From CAVPDE01 sp963707125 (GTDB lineage Bacteria; Desulfobacterota; DSM-4660; Desulfatiglandales; HGW-15), in assembly GCA_963707125.1 (NCBI GenBank), contig CAVPOU010000027.1:14016-78015 (forward strand): a DNA stretch of 64,000 bases, read 5' to 3'. The notes beneath the pieces are model-generated. The model ran no database searches, had not been told where the DNA came from, and saw only the letters and a list, made by a program, of their open reading frames with translations. Below, piece after piece: positions 16,594 through 24,576 of this stretch. Made by a program: the position numbers and the translations under genes. How positions within the stretch are numbered: position 1 is the stretch's first letter; every line of letters begins with the position of its first letter.

Positions 16594-17478
16594 TTAGTAA
16601 CCCAGCCGCCTGAGAGTCCGGGGATCTTTGCTCCAGTTCTTGTCCACCCTCACGAGCAACTCCACGAAAACCCGGTTCCCGAAAAAATTCTCCAGATCTT
16701 CTCTGGCTGCCTGTCCGATCTTTTTGATCATTTTCCCTCCCTGGCCGATGAGGATCCCCTTTTGAGATTCTGATTCCACGTGGATTCTTGCAGAAATCGA
16801 TACCAGGTTCTTTTTGGACAGCTCTTCCAAGTGCTCAACACTCACGGCACTGGAGTAAGGCAACTCCTGCCGGGTGTAGAGAAAAATCTTCTCCCGGATC
16901 ATCTCCGAGACCAGGAAAGACTCGGATTGATCTGTGTGCACGTCGGCAGGGAAGAAGGCCGGGCTTTCCCTGAGCATGCTTTTCAGCTCCCGCAGGAGAC
17001 TTTCTACCCCGTCTCCTGTGAGCGCTGAAACCGGGATGATGGATCTGAAGGAACGGGCTTCCCTATAAGTGTCTATAATGGGCAGGAGCGTTTCTTTCGG
17101 CCCCTTGTCAATTTTGTTGATGACCAGGACGGATGGTTTCTTTGACTTCCTGATGCTGCTCAAGATCATGGGGAGCTCAGGGGCCTGGGGATGAAACCTT
17201 TCAATCATGAGCACAAGGATGTCCACTTCCTTAAAAGCCGACTGCGCTGAGTTCACCATGCTTTTGTGCAGAGCAGTCTGCGTTCTGTGAATCCCCGGTG
17301 TATCCATGAACACCATCTGACAGTCTTCCTCATGATAAATGCCCGTGATACGGTTGCGCGTGGTTTGCGGTTTCGGAGAAACAATAGCGATCTTTTTCCC
17401 GAGGATGCGATTGAGAAGGGTGGATTTGCCCACATTGGGGGGACCGACAATGGCAATAAAGCCGGATAGGAATGTCAT
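16594..17478 (-). CDS. era: GTPase Era
   Basis: The protein (294 aa) is a standard-length Era: G1 GPPNVGKSTLLN, G2 region TTRNRITG, G3 DTPG, G4 NKID, G5 region SALTGDG. A C-terminal KH domain follows, with the GKMIKKIGQAAREDLENFF element. Era binds the 3' end of 16S rRNA and is needed for 30S maturation. It is the last gene of rnc - radical SAM - era and overlaps the preceding stop by 4 bp. Its end abuts the bidirectional terminator. Confidence 0.97.
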   Translation of the reverse strand: MTFLSGFIAIVGPPNVGKSTLLNRILGKKIAIVSPKPQTTRNRITGIYHEEDCQMVFMDTPGIHRTQTALHKSMVNSAQSAFKEVDILVLMIERFHPQAPELPMILSSIRKSKKPSVLVINKIDKGPKETLLPIIDTYREARSFRSIIPVSALTGDGVESLLRELKSMLRESPAFFPADVHTDQSESFLVSEMIREKIFLYTRQELPYSSAVSVEHLEELSKKNLVSISARIHVESESQKGILIGQGGKMIKKIGQAAREDLENFFGNRVFVELLVRVDKNWSKDPRTLRRLGY

Positions 17479-18503
17479 CGTGTTTCAACCCGGATCCTTC
17501 CCGGTGGCAGGGAGTCATCAGGAAGAATTTCTTCAATCAACGCCTTCGTCCTTTTCTCGATCCGCCGGATTCCCGCATTCCTGTGTCCTCTAAACAGAGC
17601 GATCTCTTTTGAAGGGATTCGAATGGTGATCCTTTCCGCTTCACCCGGCCCCGGCAGAAAGGCCTCTATTCTCCTCTGGTAAATCTCCGAACGCACCAGG
17701 TGGCCGAAACTCTCGTGCCAAGGCCCACCCAGAACCTGCCCCTTCTCCCGCAGGGACGCAGACGCCATTAACCCTATGCGGATCACCGGAATGCCCGCTT
17801 GTTCCAGACAAAGGCAACTCTCCGCGCAGATCCGCACCGCCTCTTCCAGAGCGAGGGGCTGATACTTTCCGCTCTCAACCCATTGCGCCAGTTCAGTGCC
17901 GCGAATGACGACCACGGGGTAAAGCCTTACCATATCCGGCTTCATCCTGATGACTTGTTGGACTGTGTCTGAGAACCTCTCCGCAGAATCGCCTGGCAGC
18001 CCCGGCATCAGCTGAATACCGACTCTGAACCCATGCTGCCGAAGCAGTCCTACAGTCCTTTCAGTGTCTAGAGCGCTGTGCCCCCGGCGGGTCATTCTGA
18101 GAACTTCGTCATCCATGCTTTGAGTTCCCAGTTCGACCGTGGACACTCCAAGACCTCTCAGAAGGGCCGCCTTCTCCTCATCAAGCGAGTCCGGACGAGT
18201 AGATATCCTTATCGAGAGAAAGATTCCTTCCTGCAGATAGGGGGCCACAACCCTGAGCAGTTCCCTGATTCTTTCCTTAGGAAGGCTCGCAAAAGTCCCT
18301 CCATAGAAAGCGACCTCCCGGTGCTTTCTCGCACAAAACGTCGTTGATCTTCGGGCAAGATCGAGAAGTTCACGTACTCTTCGGCCGTCGATCGGCCCGG
18401 CCGGCTGGGAGGTGATTTTTTCTTGATCGCAGAAAACGCACCGGTGAGGGCAACCCTGGTTCGGAATAAAGATGGGTACGATTAGAGGTTTTTCGTCAGA
18501 CAA
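17475..18503 (-). CDS. Elp3/YhcC-like radical SAM protein
   Basis: The protein (342 aa) has the radical SAM motif near the N-terminus (CPHRCVFCDQ, residues about 18-27), then FYGGTFASLP, STRPDS, the TVELGTQSMDDEVL element and QLMPGLPGD. These resemble the Elp3 catalytic core and the TIGR01212-like family. There is no C-terminal acetyltransferase domain, so a full tRNA-modifying Elp3 is unlikely. A start codon TTG at 18501-18503 overlaps the end of rnc by 22 bp, and the stop overlaps era. Sitting between rnc and era suggests an RNA-processing link. Substrate unknown. Confidence 0.85.
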   Translation of the reverse strand: MSDEKPLIVPIFIPNQGCPHRCVFCDQEKITSQPAGPIDGRRVRELLDLARRSTTFCARKHREVAFYGGTFASLPKERIRELLRVVAPYLQEGIFLSIRISTRPDSLDEEKAALLRGLGVSTVELGTQSMDDEVLRMTRRGHSALDTERTVGLLRQHGFRVGIQLMPGLPGDSAERFSDTVQQVIRMKPDMVRLYPVVVIRGTELAQWVESGKYQPLALEEAVRICAESCLCLEQAGIPVIRIGLMASASLREKGQVLGGPWHESFGHLVRSEIYQRRIEAFLPGPGEAERITIRIPSKEIALFRGHRNAGIRRIEKRTKALIEEILPDDSLPPGRIRVETR

Positions 18504-19183
18504 AAGAAGGCCTCCCTTGCCGCTTTCTGCTCCGCTTCTTTTTTGCTTCTTCCTTCCCCTTCGGCCATGAGCTTGCCTTGCACATAAAGAGCAACCCTGA
18601 AGATCTTATCATGGGCAGGCCCGCTCTCGCCGACCATCACGTAATCAGGCCTCGTCTTGTAGGATTCCTGTGTGTACTCTTGAAGCACGCTCTTGAAGTC
18701 GTCGAGAATGGCCTCGATCTCGATCTTGCCGAGCAGGGGAACAAAGAGCCGATGAATGATTTCTTTTGTTTTCGAAAACCCTCCATCCAGGTAAAGGGCT
18801 CCAAGAAGGGCCTCCAGGACATTGGCCAGAATCGACGGTTTCTCTCGTCCGCCCGACACCTCTTCCCCTTTCCCCAGGAGAAGATAGTCGCCGAGGCACA
18901 GTTCTTTTGCCACCTGGGACAAGACCTTCTCATTGACGATGGCGGCTCTGCATTTTGAAAGAACCCCTTCCTTCTCTTCCCGAAAGAGCTCCATCAAGAT
19001 GTGGCTCACGGCAAGATCCAGCACGGCATCCCCAAGAAATTCAAGCCGCTCGTTATCTTTTGAGCCGGAGTCCCCGATCTCGTTCACATACGAGGAGTGT
19101 CTGAAGGCTTCTTCAAGAAGCTCCTGCCTTCTAAACTCATAATTGAGTTTTGCGCTCAATTCGCCAAGGTTGTAGTCTGACAT
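18482..19183 (-). CDS. rnc: Ribonuclease III
   Basis: The enzyme (about 233 aa) cleaves double-stranded RNA in rRNA processing. The signature NERLEFLGDAVLDLAVS is intact, with the second catalytic acidic patch in NVLEALLGALYLDGG. A C-terminal double-stranded RNA-binding domain starts near residue 160 (KSVLQEYTQE) and ends AREAFF. An alternative start 51 bp upstream would add 17 residues. The internal ATG is preferred because it aligns with the usual family N-terminus, although its ribosome site is weak. Confidence 0.95.
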   Translation of the reverse strand: MSDYNLGELSAKLNYEFRRQELLEEAFRHSSYVNEIGDSGSKDNERLEFLGDAVLDLAVSHILMELFREEKEGVLSKCRAAIVNEKVLSQVAKELCLGDYLLLGKGEEVSGGREKPSILANVLEALLGALYLDGGFSKTKEIIHRLFVPLLGKIEIEAILDDFKSVLQEYTQESYKTRPDYVMVGESGPAHDKIFRVALYVQGKLMAEGEGRSKKEAEQKAAREAFFCLTKNL

Positions 19184-19373
19184 GCGCTCAGCCTGAGAGG
19201 GGTCATTACTCTTCTGTGACACCTGTGAGACCATATGAAATACAGGGTTTGGATGGTCATGAAGGCCACTATAGGAACTCGATGCTTTTTAAGTCAAGCA
19301 AATCCCGTGGTTAATTTCTGTTGATTTTTCTCCGCACAGGGGCTAAACGAAACTATTTTTGGGGCTTCGCTCG

Positions 19374-20552
19374 ATGAGCAAATCAAAAAAGACAAGAAAG
19401 GGTTCCGGGGCTTCGCTCCTGACTCCTGAGGAGCAGAAATCCCTCGATGCGTTGCTGGGAGACCTCAGCCAACTGGATCCCTCCCGTCTTGCGGGCCAGA
19501 CCCCGGGTCCCCACTTTGCCGAAGCCCTTGTGGAAAAACTGCCCACCGAGGACCCTGAGACCCCAGGAATTCTCCTTGGCTTGAGGACGCTGTTTCACGA
19601 AAAAAGTCTGCAGAAGGCGATTAAGAAGGCCGCTTTCAGGCTCAGACAGAAAGGAATCGTGCTCCCCGAGCAACAGGATCCCACGGTCCCAGTCCCCAAG
19701 ACCGGCAAGGCAGCCGAAAGCGACATCCTTGCTTACCTGGGCCCCATTGACGCCACGGGCAGCAGACCCGTTTTTGTTTCCGTCCCGCAACTGCCTGCAG
19801 GGGTGGACGTGGCCATCGGCGTCGTTAATGACGAGGAGGGAATTATCGAGTTTGCTTTCACGAGACACAGCAAGAAGCGCATGAAAGAGATCAAAGAGAT
19901 CTTCTTCAGCAAGCTTCCCAATATGGTTGAAACGACCCTCTCTCATGCAGCGGCTGTTCTTGAGAGGGCCTACCAGGCCAAGGGACCTGGACTCAATGAA
20001 TCCGCAAGAGCCTACCTCCATTTGAGGCCCTGGCTGCTGGAGCATACGTCCAGGATCGAAACACCCGTGGTTCATGATTTCCTGCCACCCGAAACGGTCT
20101 CTCCAGATCCGCTCACGGAGTCGCAGGCCCAGCGCCTCTTCGGGCATGACCTTATGGCCTCGTGGATGGCCGATCTCAAAAGCCTGAGACCCTTGATTGA
20201 GGGAATTAGGAAGGCTGAAGAGAGCCGAATTTTTATCTCTGAGGGACAAAGACTGGAGCACATCCACAGAATAAAACACGAAGGAATCACAACGCTCTTC
20301 TCTGAGGCCCGCAGACAGACCGTCAAATATCGGCTTGAAGAAATGGCCTATGTTTTCTTCAAGTCCGGTGAAGAGAGCCTCGCCCGTCTGTGTTTGGCCG
20401 CCGCCTCTTCTCTCGCTGAGAAGGAATCCCCTATCCGGCTCAATCCTTTCTTGAAAATCCTGGTCGAACGAACTCTCGGTTATTACCTGAAAAGCATAAA
20501 GAGCTCGGAACAACCGCCGGACAAGCAGACTCAGAGGCTGATCCTACCCTAG
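19374..20552 (+). CDS. Hypothetical protein, mostly helical
   Basis: A 392-aa protein that I do not recognise. It begins with a Lys/Ser-rich tail (MSKSKKTRKGSGAS) and has no signal peptide or membrane segment. It reads as mostly alpha-helical, with a possible beta-rich middle (about 120-160, SRPVFVSVPQLPAGVDVAIGVV). Codon use looks like the neighbours and the frame is long and clean, so it is probably a real gene. The ATG at 19374 is preferred over the TTG 15 bp earlier. It is divergent from rnc and followed by a 485-bp non-coding gap. Confidence 0.7.
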   Translation: MSKSKKTRKGSGASLLTPEEQKSLDALLGDLSQLDPSRLAGQTPGPHFAEALVEKLPTEDPETPGILLGLRTLFHEKSLQKAIKKAAFRLRQKGIVLPEQQDPTVPVPKTGKAAESDILAYLGPIDATGSRPVFVSVPQLPAGVDVAIGVVNDEEGIIEFAFTRHSKKRMKEIKEIFFSKLPNMVETTLSHAAAVLERAYQAKGPGLNESARAYLHLRPWLLEHTSRIETPVVHDFLPPETVSPDPLTESQAQRLFGHDLMASWMADLKSLRPLIEGIRKAEESRIFISEGQRLEHIHRIKHEGITTLFSEARRQTVKYRLEEMAYVFFKSGEESLARLCLAAASSLAEKESPIRLNPFLKILVERTLGYYLKSIKSSEQPPDKQTQRLILP

Positions 20553-20730
20553 CTCTCCCCCTGACACCCACTTGACACAGTGGCAATTTAACTATCGGAT
20601 TATGTCGGAAATTGCTTAAACCGCAGAATGCCCACCTGCCATGTGACTTGCTTCGGGGTATAACGACAATTGCAGCGCCCATAGGCATGGGGCAGCTATC
20701 TACAAACCGCTCGAAGGCATAGCGGGCAGG

Positions 20731-20804
20731 TTGAACAAGGAATATCGAATGTCGAAGTGAACACTTCATCATTCTGCGGTTCCTTGTTCGATATTCGACA
20801 TTCT
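20731..20804. repeat. Palindromic intergenic repeat, family R2
   Basis: A near copy of the unit at 1014, with arms GAACAAGGAATATCGAATG and TTGTTCGATATTCGACATTC. It lies in the gap 20553-21037, which otherwise holds only the TPR-gene promoter. Confidence 0.75.
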
Positions 20805-20916
20805 ATTTTCTTAGGTTGGAAATCAAGATCTCAACCCAGGAATCAACCCTGAGGCTCCGCTGTTTTTCGAATTCGAATCCAGCTCAAAAACACCAATTTA
20901 AGCAAATTCCAAATTG

Positions 20917-20945
20917 TTGACATTAAAGGTGCATTCAGATAGAAT
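20917..20945 (+). promoter_or_regulatory. Sigma-70-type promoter for the TPR gene
   Basis: TTGACA (20917-20922), a 17-bp spacer and TAGAAT (20940-20945). It lies 92 bp before the start of the TPR gene. The -10 element runs into the palindrome at 20941. Confidence 0.7.
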
Positions 20946-20959
20946 TCAGACTGAATTCT
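20941..20959. promoter_or_regulatory. Perfect 19-bp palindromic operator candidate
   Basis: AGAATTCAGACTGAATTCT is a perfect 9-bp inverted repeat around a central A. It overlaps the -10 element and the expected start point, a position typical of a repressor site. A further half-site-like ATTCAGA lies just upstream at 20933. I do not recognise the regulator. Confidence 0.6.
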
Positions 20960-21037
20960 GTGCGAGTGAACCATTCTGGACAAACAACACCAGTCACTTA
21001 CGTCAGGATCAGATCGAGGCAAAGGGGGTCCGTCAAC

Positions 21038-21628
21038 ATGGAAAGAAAAACAGCTCTTCTTGTTGTTGCTTTGTGTTTGGCGATGCTTGCCGGCGCAGCA
21101 TCATCAGCATTTGCAGTTGAAACCCGGCTCAACTTTCTGTACTTCAAGAACGGGAAATCTTTAAGATGCGACGCGATCTGGAAAGGCCTTGACGATTATG
21201 CCTGGTGCAGGAAATCGGGAAGCGTGCAGGGATTCCCTGTGAATGACGTGGACATGAAAAGGACTTTTGAAATCCAAGCTGCTGTTAATCAACTGGTGAA
21301 CAAGAGTGAAGCGAGTTTCAAGCAGGGAGACTGGGATGCTGCGATCGCAGCGGCCTCAGGCGCCATCACTCTCGATCCAAATAATGAAGTGGCCTACACC
21401 AATCGGGCAGGAGCCTATGCGAAAAAGGGCAAGCTCAAAGAGGCTATGCAGGATTGTAATAGCGCCATTCGGATTAATCCTTACTTCCCTCTTGCTTACA
21501 ATAACCGGGGGTATGCTTTGGAATTGTCAGGGCAGCTGCCTCAGGCAACGCTTGATTATGAAATGAGCTGCAACATGAGAAATGAGCTTGGCTGCGCCAA
21601 TCACAAGCGATTGGTCACCCTCAAGTAA
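21038..21628 (+). CDS. Secreted TPR-repeat protein
   Basis: The protein (196 aa) has a signal peptide (MERKTALLVVALCLAMLAGAASSAFA). Next is a 60-residue region with paired Cys (SLRCDAIWKGLDDYAWCRKSG), then about three TPR units (about 80-185; AEASFKQGDWDAAI, AYTNRAGAYAKKGKLKEA, AYNNRGYALELSGQLPQA). The start is decided by AAAGGGGGT upstream and by the signal peptide. The two Cys may form a disulfide in the periplasm. TPR proteins scaffold protein complexes, but no partner can be named. It has its own promoter and operator-like palindrome. Confidence 0.85.
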   Translation: MERKTALLVVALCLAMLAGAASSAFAVETRLNFLYFKNGKSLRCDAIWKGLDDYAWCRKSGSVQGFPVNDVDMKRTFEIQAAVNQLVNKSEASFKQGDWDAAIAAASGAITLDPNNEVAYTNRAGAYAKKGKLKEAMQDCNSAIRINPYFPLAYNNRGYALELSGQLPQATLDYEMSCNMRNELGCANHKRLVTLK

Positions 21629-21760
21629 ACAGGAGGAAGATCTCCCGTCATCAGGGATTTCCCTTCCACCTCGTGAAACCATCTTTCCGATTTTCATCCC
21701 TGCCGCTTCAACCCCGGCAACCCATGCGGACGGGACGTTCTCGCTCAATCCGATCCTTCT

Positions 21761-22108
21761 TCAAAGTAGGGACCTTATGAGACCGGCCAAGGCGCGGATC
21801 TTGAAGGGCTTGATCACAACCGAATCAAACAGCTCCTTCTTGATGCATTCTTCTCCGGAACCCGTGATCGCCACAATCGGAATGTTCGCTTTGGTTGAAG
21901 TCCGTATGTGACTGGCCACCGCATTTCCATCCATGCCCGGCATTGAAATGTCCGTAATGACCAGGTCGAAACGCTTATTATGGCTAAACAGCTCAATCCC
22001 TTCCAGACCGGTCTGAGCTGCTCTCACCTCATAACCTATTCTGGTCAGATACCTGTCCAGAATCGTCCGGATGTTTGCTTCATCGTCAATGATAAGAATG
22101 TTTTCCAA
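21761..22108 (-). CDS. Stand-alone CheY-like receiver protein
   Basis: A 115-aa single receiver domain: ILIIDDEANIRTILDRYL with the DDE pocket, phospho-acceptor Asp in LVITDISMPGMDG, Thr/Ser in IVAITGSGEE and the conserved Lys in VVIKPFKIRAL. There is no output domain. The longer frame begins nine residues earlier, but a TTG at 22106-22108 has GGAGGT 8 nt upstream and gives the canonical MENILIIDDE start, so that is chosen. No kinase is adjacent. It may act by protein-protein contact. Confidence 0.85.
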   Translation of the reverse strand: MENILIIDDEANIRTILDRYLTRIGYEVRAAQTGLEGIELFSHNKRFDLVITDISMPGMDGNAVASHIRTSTKANIPIVAITGSGEECIKKELFDSVVIKPFKIRALAGLIRSLL

Positions 22109-22452
22109 TCCGCGCCACCTCCGATCCTTTTCCAACTCTGCTCAACATCAGCTTCTGTGAGACCGCACACAAACCCTTTCCATTGCGCCCGCACCTTGCA
22201 GGCGGGAATGATGGATGCTCCTGCGTAGAAGCGCCGTTATGAAGATTCCCATATTTGTCTTGACACGCATAACCCCCCCGCGATTCGTCAATACTATTTC
22301 GAGACGATTAATAAATCGCTGTCGAAAAATAAATGCACTTCGTCGATTGTCAATACCTGGATGGCGGTCCCATACAACTTACCGTTTTCAGAGGGTAATG
22401 TTTCGAAGGGAGGGTTTTCAGGATCGACTTCTCAAGAAATGGGAACAGAAAG
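22109..22452. other. Gap with no recognised feature
   Basis: A 344-bp stretch between two leftward genes. It contains several TCGA-rich short inverted repeats (for example around 22290-22340) but no convincing open frame, promoter or structured RNA that I can support. Confidence 0.5.
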
Positions 22453-22659
22453 TTAGGCCTTCTCCCCGGATATTTTCTCCCAGCAGGACCAATTGCAATC
22501 TCCTCCGCCAAGATCTCGGAGATAGGGATTGTCACCACGGACGCTCCGCACAATCTCTTTGCCGTTCTCCTCCGTGTGATATTCCACGAGGAGGTAGGAG
22601 GGCCTCATGTCCTGCGGACATTGGATTTCCCACTTGACCCATCTTGACTGGCTGTCCAT
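22453..22659 (-). CDS. Small conserved-looking hypothetical protein
   Basis: A 68-aa soluble protein. The start ATG is preceded by AGGAG at 7 nt, which favours it over an upstream in-frame ATG that would add 12 residues. The sequence is rich in Trp and Cys: KWEIQCPQDMRPSYLLVEYH, RGDNPYLRDLGGGDCNWSCW. The spaced Cys residues and YLLVEYH strand hint at a small beta fold, possibly metal-binding. I do not recognise a named family. Confidence 0.6.
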   Translation of the reverse strand: MDSQSRWVKWEIQCPQDMRPSYLLVEYHTEENGKEIVRSVRGDNPYLRDLGGGDCNWSCWEKISGEKA

Positions 22660-22875
22660 AATAGTCTCCTGCTCTCCCAGGGCATCAGCGCCCACAGGTT
22701 TCTAAACCCGGTTATCTTTTTTCGGGGATGGTACCGTATTCCCCAGGAAGTCACAACAGGAGTTCCACCTGGCCCCCTGAAAGAGCAGTGAGGTCTTCTT
22801 GAATGTCAGCACTACGCTTAAAATGCCGTTGCGCTCAGGCTAAAAGGCTTCTAGAATAATCCAGGCAGTCGCAAG

Positions 22876-24447
22876 ATGACCAGCAGCATTTCTTTCACCA
22901 TCGGGCTTGTTACGGCCTCAGCCTTCACCGGCCTGCTGGCCGCATACGCCTTTCGGTTCCGAACCACGCCTGCTGCCGGCCCTTTGGGCTGGATGATGCT
23001 TGCATGCACCGTTTACTCCCTGGGGTATGCATTCGAGCTCGCCAGCTCAAGCCTCCAGAACATGCTCTTCTGGTCAAAGGTCCAGTATCTCGGGATTTCT
23101 TTCATCCCCACCCTCTGGCTGCTTTTCATCCTCACCTATTCAGGGAGAGAGCCGTGGCTGACACCGGTCACGAAAACAGCGATTTTTTCCTTGTCGAGCC
23201 TGACCCTTCTCCTTCATTGGACGAACTCGCTCCATCACTTGTACTATGCCTATGCGAGCGTCGACAACGCCAGGCCGTTTCCTGTCCTCGCCTTTGTCAA
23301 AGGCCCCTGGTACTGGGTCCATCAGGTTTACACCAACTTCGCTCTTCTGGCAGGGACCATCCTTCTCCTGAGCCAGTACATCCGGGCATCACCGGCTTAC
23401 CGGCCGCAGACAGCGGTCGTGCTCCTTGGTTCGGTCCTGCCCTGGTGTGCCTATCTGGTCTATCTTGCCGGGCTCGGCCCTGACCACATTGATCTGTCCC
23501 CCTTCGGCTTGGCTGTCTCAGGGCCCCTCTTTGCTTGGGGAATTCTGCGCTACAAGCTCCTTGACCTCGTGCCCATAGCCAAGGAGAGCGTCTTTGCCGG
23601 AATGCGGGATGGGGCCGTCGTCGTTGACCTTCACAACCGGCTCGCCGATTTCAACCCTGCAGCTGAGCGTGTTTTCCCAATTCTTTCGCGAAGGTCTGTG
23701 GGGCAACCCTTGCGGGAGTCCATTGGCGGCCTGGAAGCGCTCGATGAACTTCTCAAAGAGGGCGGCTCTCCTGAAGTGGAGATCCAGGTGGGCGGAGGTG
23801 AAGCACCCCGTTACTACCAAGCCCGGATGTCCCTGGTGAGGACCAGGACCGGAAGACTTTGCGGCCGGACGATCGTGTTCAGTGAAATAACGTCCCAGGT
23901 TCTCCTTCTCCAAAAGCTCCAGATGCTGGCCTCCGTTGACGATCTCACCGGCGCTTACAACCGCCGTTACTTCCTAGATCTCGGCAGAAATGAAATCGCC
24001 CGCTCAAAGCGCTACGGCAGGGCCCTGTCCGTCATCATCGCCGACCTTGACCATTTCAAGAGAGTCAATGACACATGGGGCCATGAAGCCGGCGATTTCG
24101 TCCTCAAAGAGGCAAGCGACATTTTAAAAAAAGGCCTGCGGAGCTCAGACCTCTTAGGACGCCATGGAGGCGAGGAGTTTGCCCTTCTTCTGCCTGAAAC
24201 GCCACCGGACCAGGCGGCCATGGTGGCGGAGCGGCTGCGAGCCATGATCGCTCAGGTGCCCATCCAGATTCCGGGCGGCACATCCCTCACTCTCACAGCC
24301 AGCTTCGGCGTCGCAGGCATGGAACGCGTCACCGAGGACACGATCGATTTCTTGATACGGGCCGCTGATCAGGCGATGTACGAAGCCAAAGCAGCGGGCC
24401 GGAACTGCGTCCGCCTGGCATCTCCCCTCGATCGGACGTCCTCGTAG
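22876..24447 (+). CDS. Membrane diguanylate cyclase (7TM - PAS - GGDEF)
   Basis: The protein (523 aa) has a seven-helix N-terminal membrane domain (about 5-225) of the histidine-kinase-7TM type. A PAS-like region follows (about 235-335, VPIAKESVFAGMRDGAVVVD), then a GGDEF domain (about 350-515). The active motif is GGEEF (in GRHGGEEFALLLPET), preceded by DDLTGAYNRRYFL and DLDHFKRVNDTWGHEAGD. These keep the residues needed for GTP and metal binding, so active synthesis of cyclic di-GMP is expected. I did not find an RxxD inhibitory site at the usual position. No phosphodiesterase domain is present. Confidence 0.92.
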   Translation: MTSSISFTIGLVTASAFTGLLAAYAFRFRTTPAAGPLGWMMLACTVYSLGYAFELASSSLQNMLFWSKVQYLGISFIPTLWLLFILTYSGREPWLTPVTKTAIFSLSSLTLLLHWTNSLHHLYYAYASVDNARPFPVLAFVKGPWYWVHQVYTNFALLAGTILLLSQYIRASPAYRPQTAVVLLGSVLPWCAYLVYLAGLGPDHIDLSPFGLAVSGPLFAWGILRYKLLDLVPIAKESVFAGMRDGAVVVDLHNRLADFNPAAERVFPILSRRSVGQPLRESIGGLEALDELLKEGGSPEVEIQVGGGEAPRYYQARMSLVRTRTGRLCGRTIVFSEITSQVLLLQKLQMLASVDDLTGAYNRRYFLDLGRNEIARSKRYGRALSVIIADLDHFKRVNDTWGHEAGDFVLKEASDILKKGLRSSDLLGRHGGEEFALLLPETPPDQAAMVAERLRAMIAQVPIQIPGGTSLTLTASFGVAGMERVTEDTIDFLIRAADQAMYEAKAAGRNCVRLASPLDRTSS

Positions 24448-24533
24448 TTTATCTCTGAGGTTGGGGAGACTATTTCGCCAAGGAATTGCACTTCGAATGA
24501 AGAGGGACAAGGGCCTCCCCAGTCTTTCATATA

Positions 24534-24557
24534 AGACCGTGAGGCCCTCCGCGGTCT
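24534..24557. terminator. Possible terminator between convergent genes
   Basis: AGACCG...CGGTCT hairpin in the 129-bp convergent gap between the diguanylate cyclase and glutamate dehydrogenase genes. A CTTTTT run lies 8 nt to the right on the plus strand. Weak evidence. Confidence 0.35.
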
Positions 24558-24576
24558 GTAGCTGTCTTTTTAGGCT

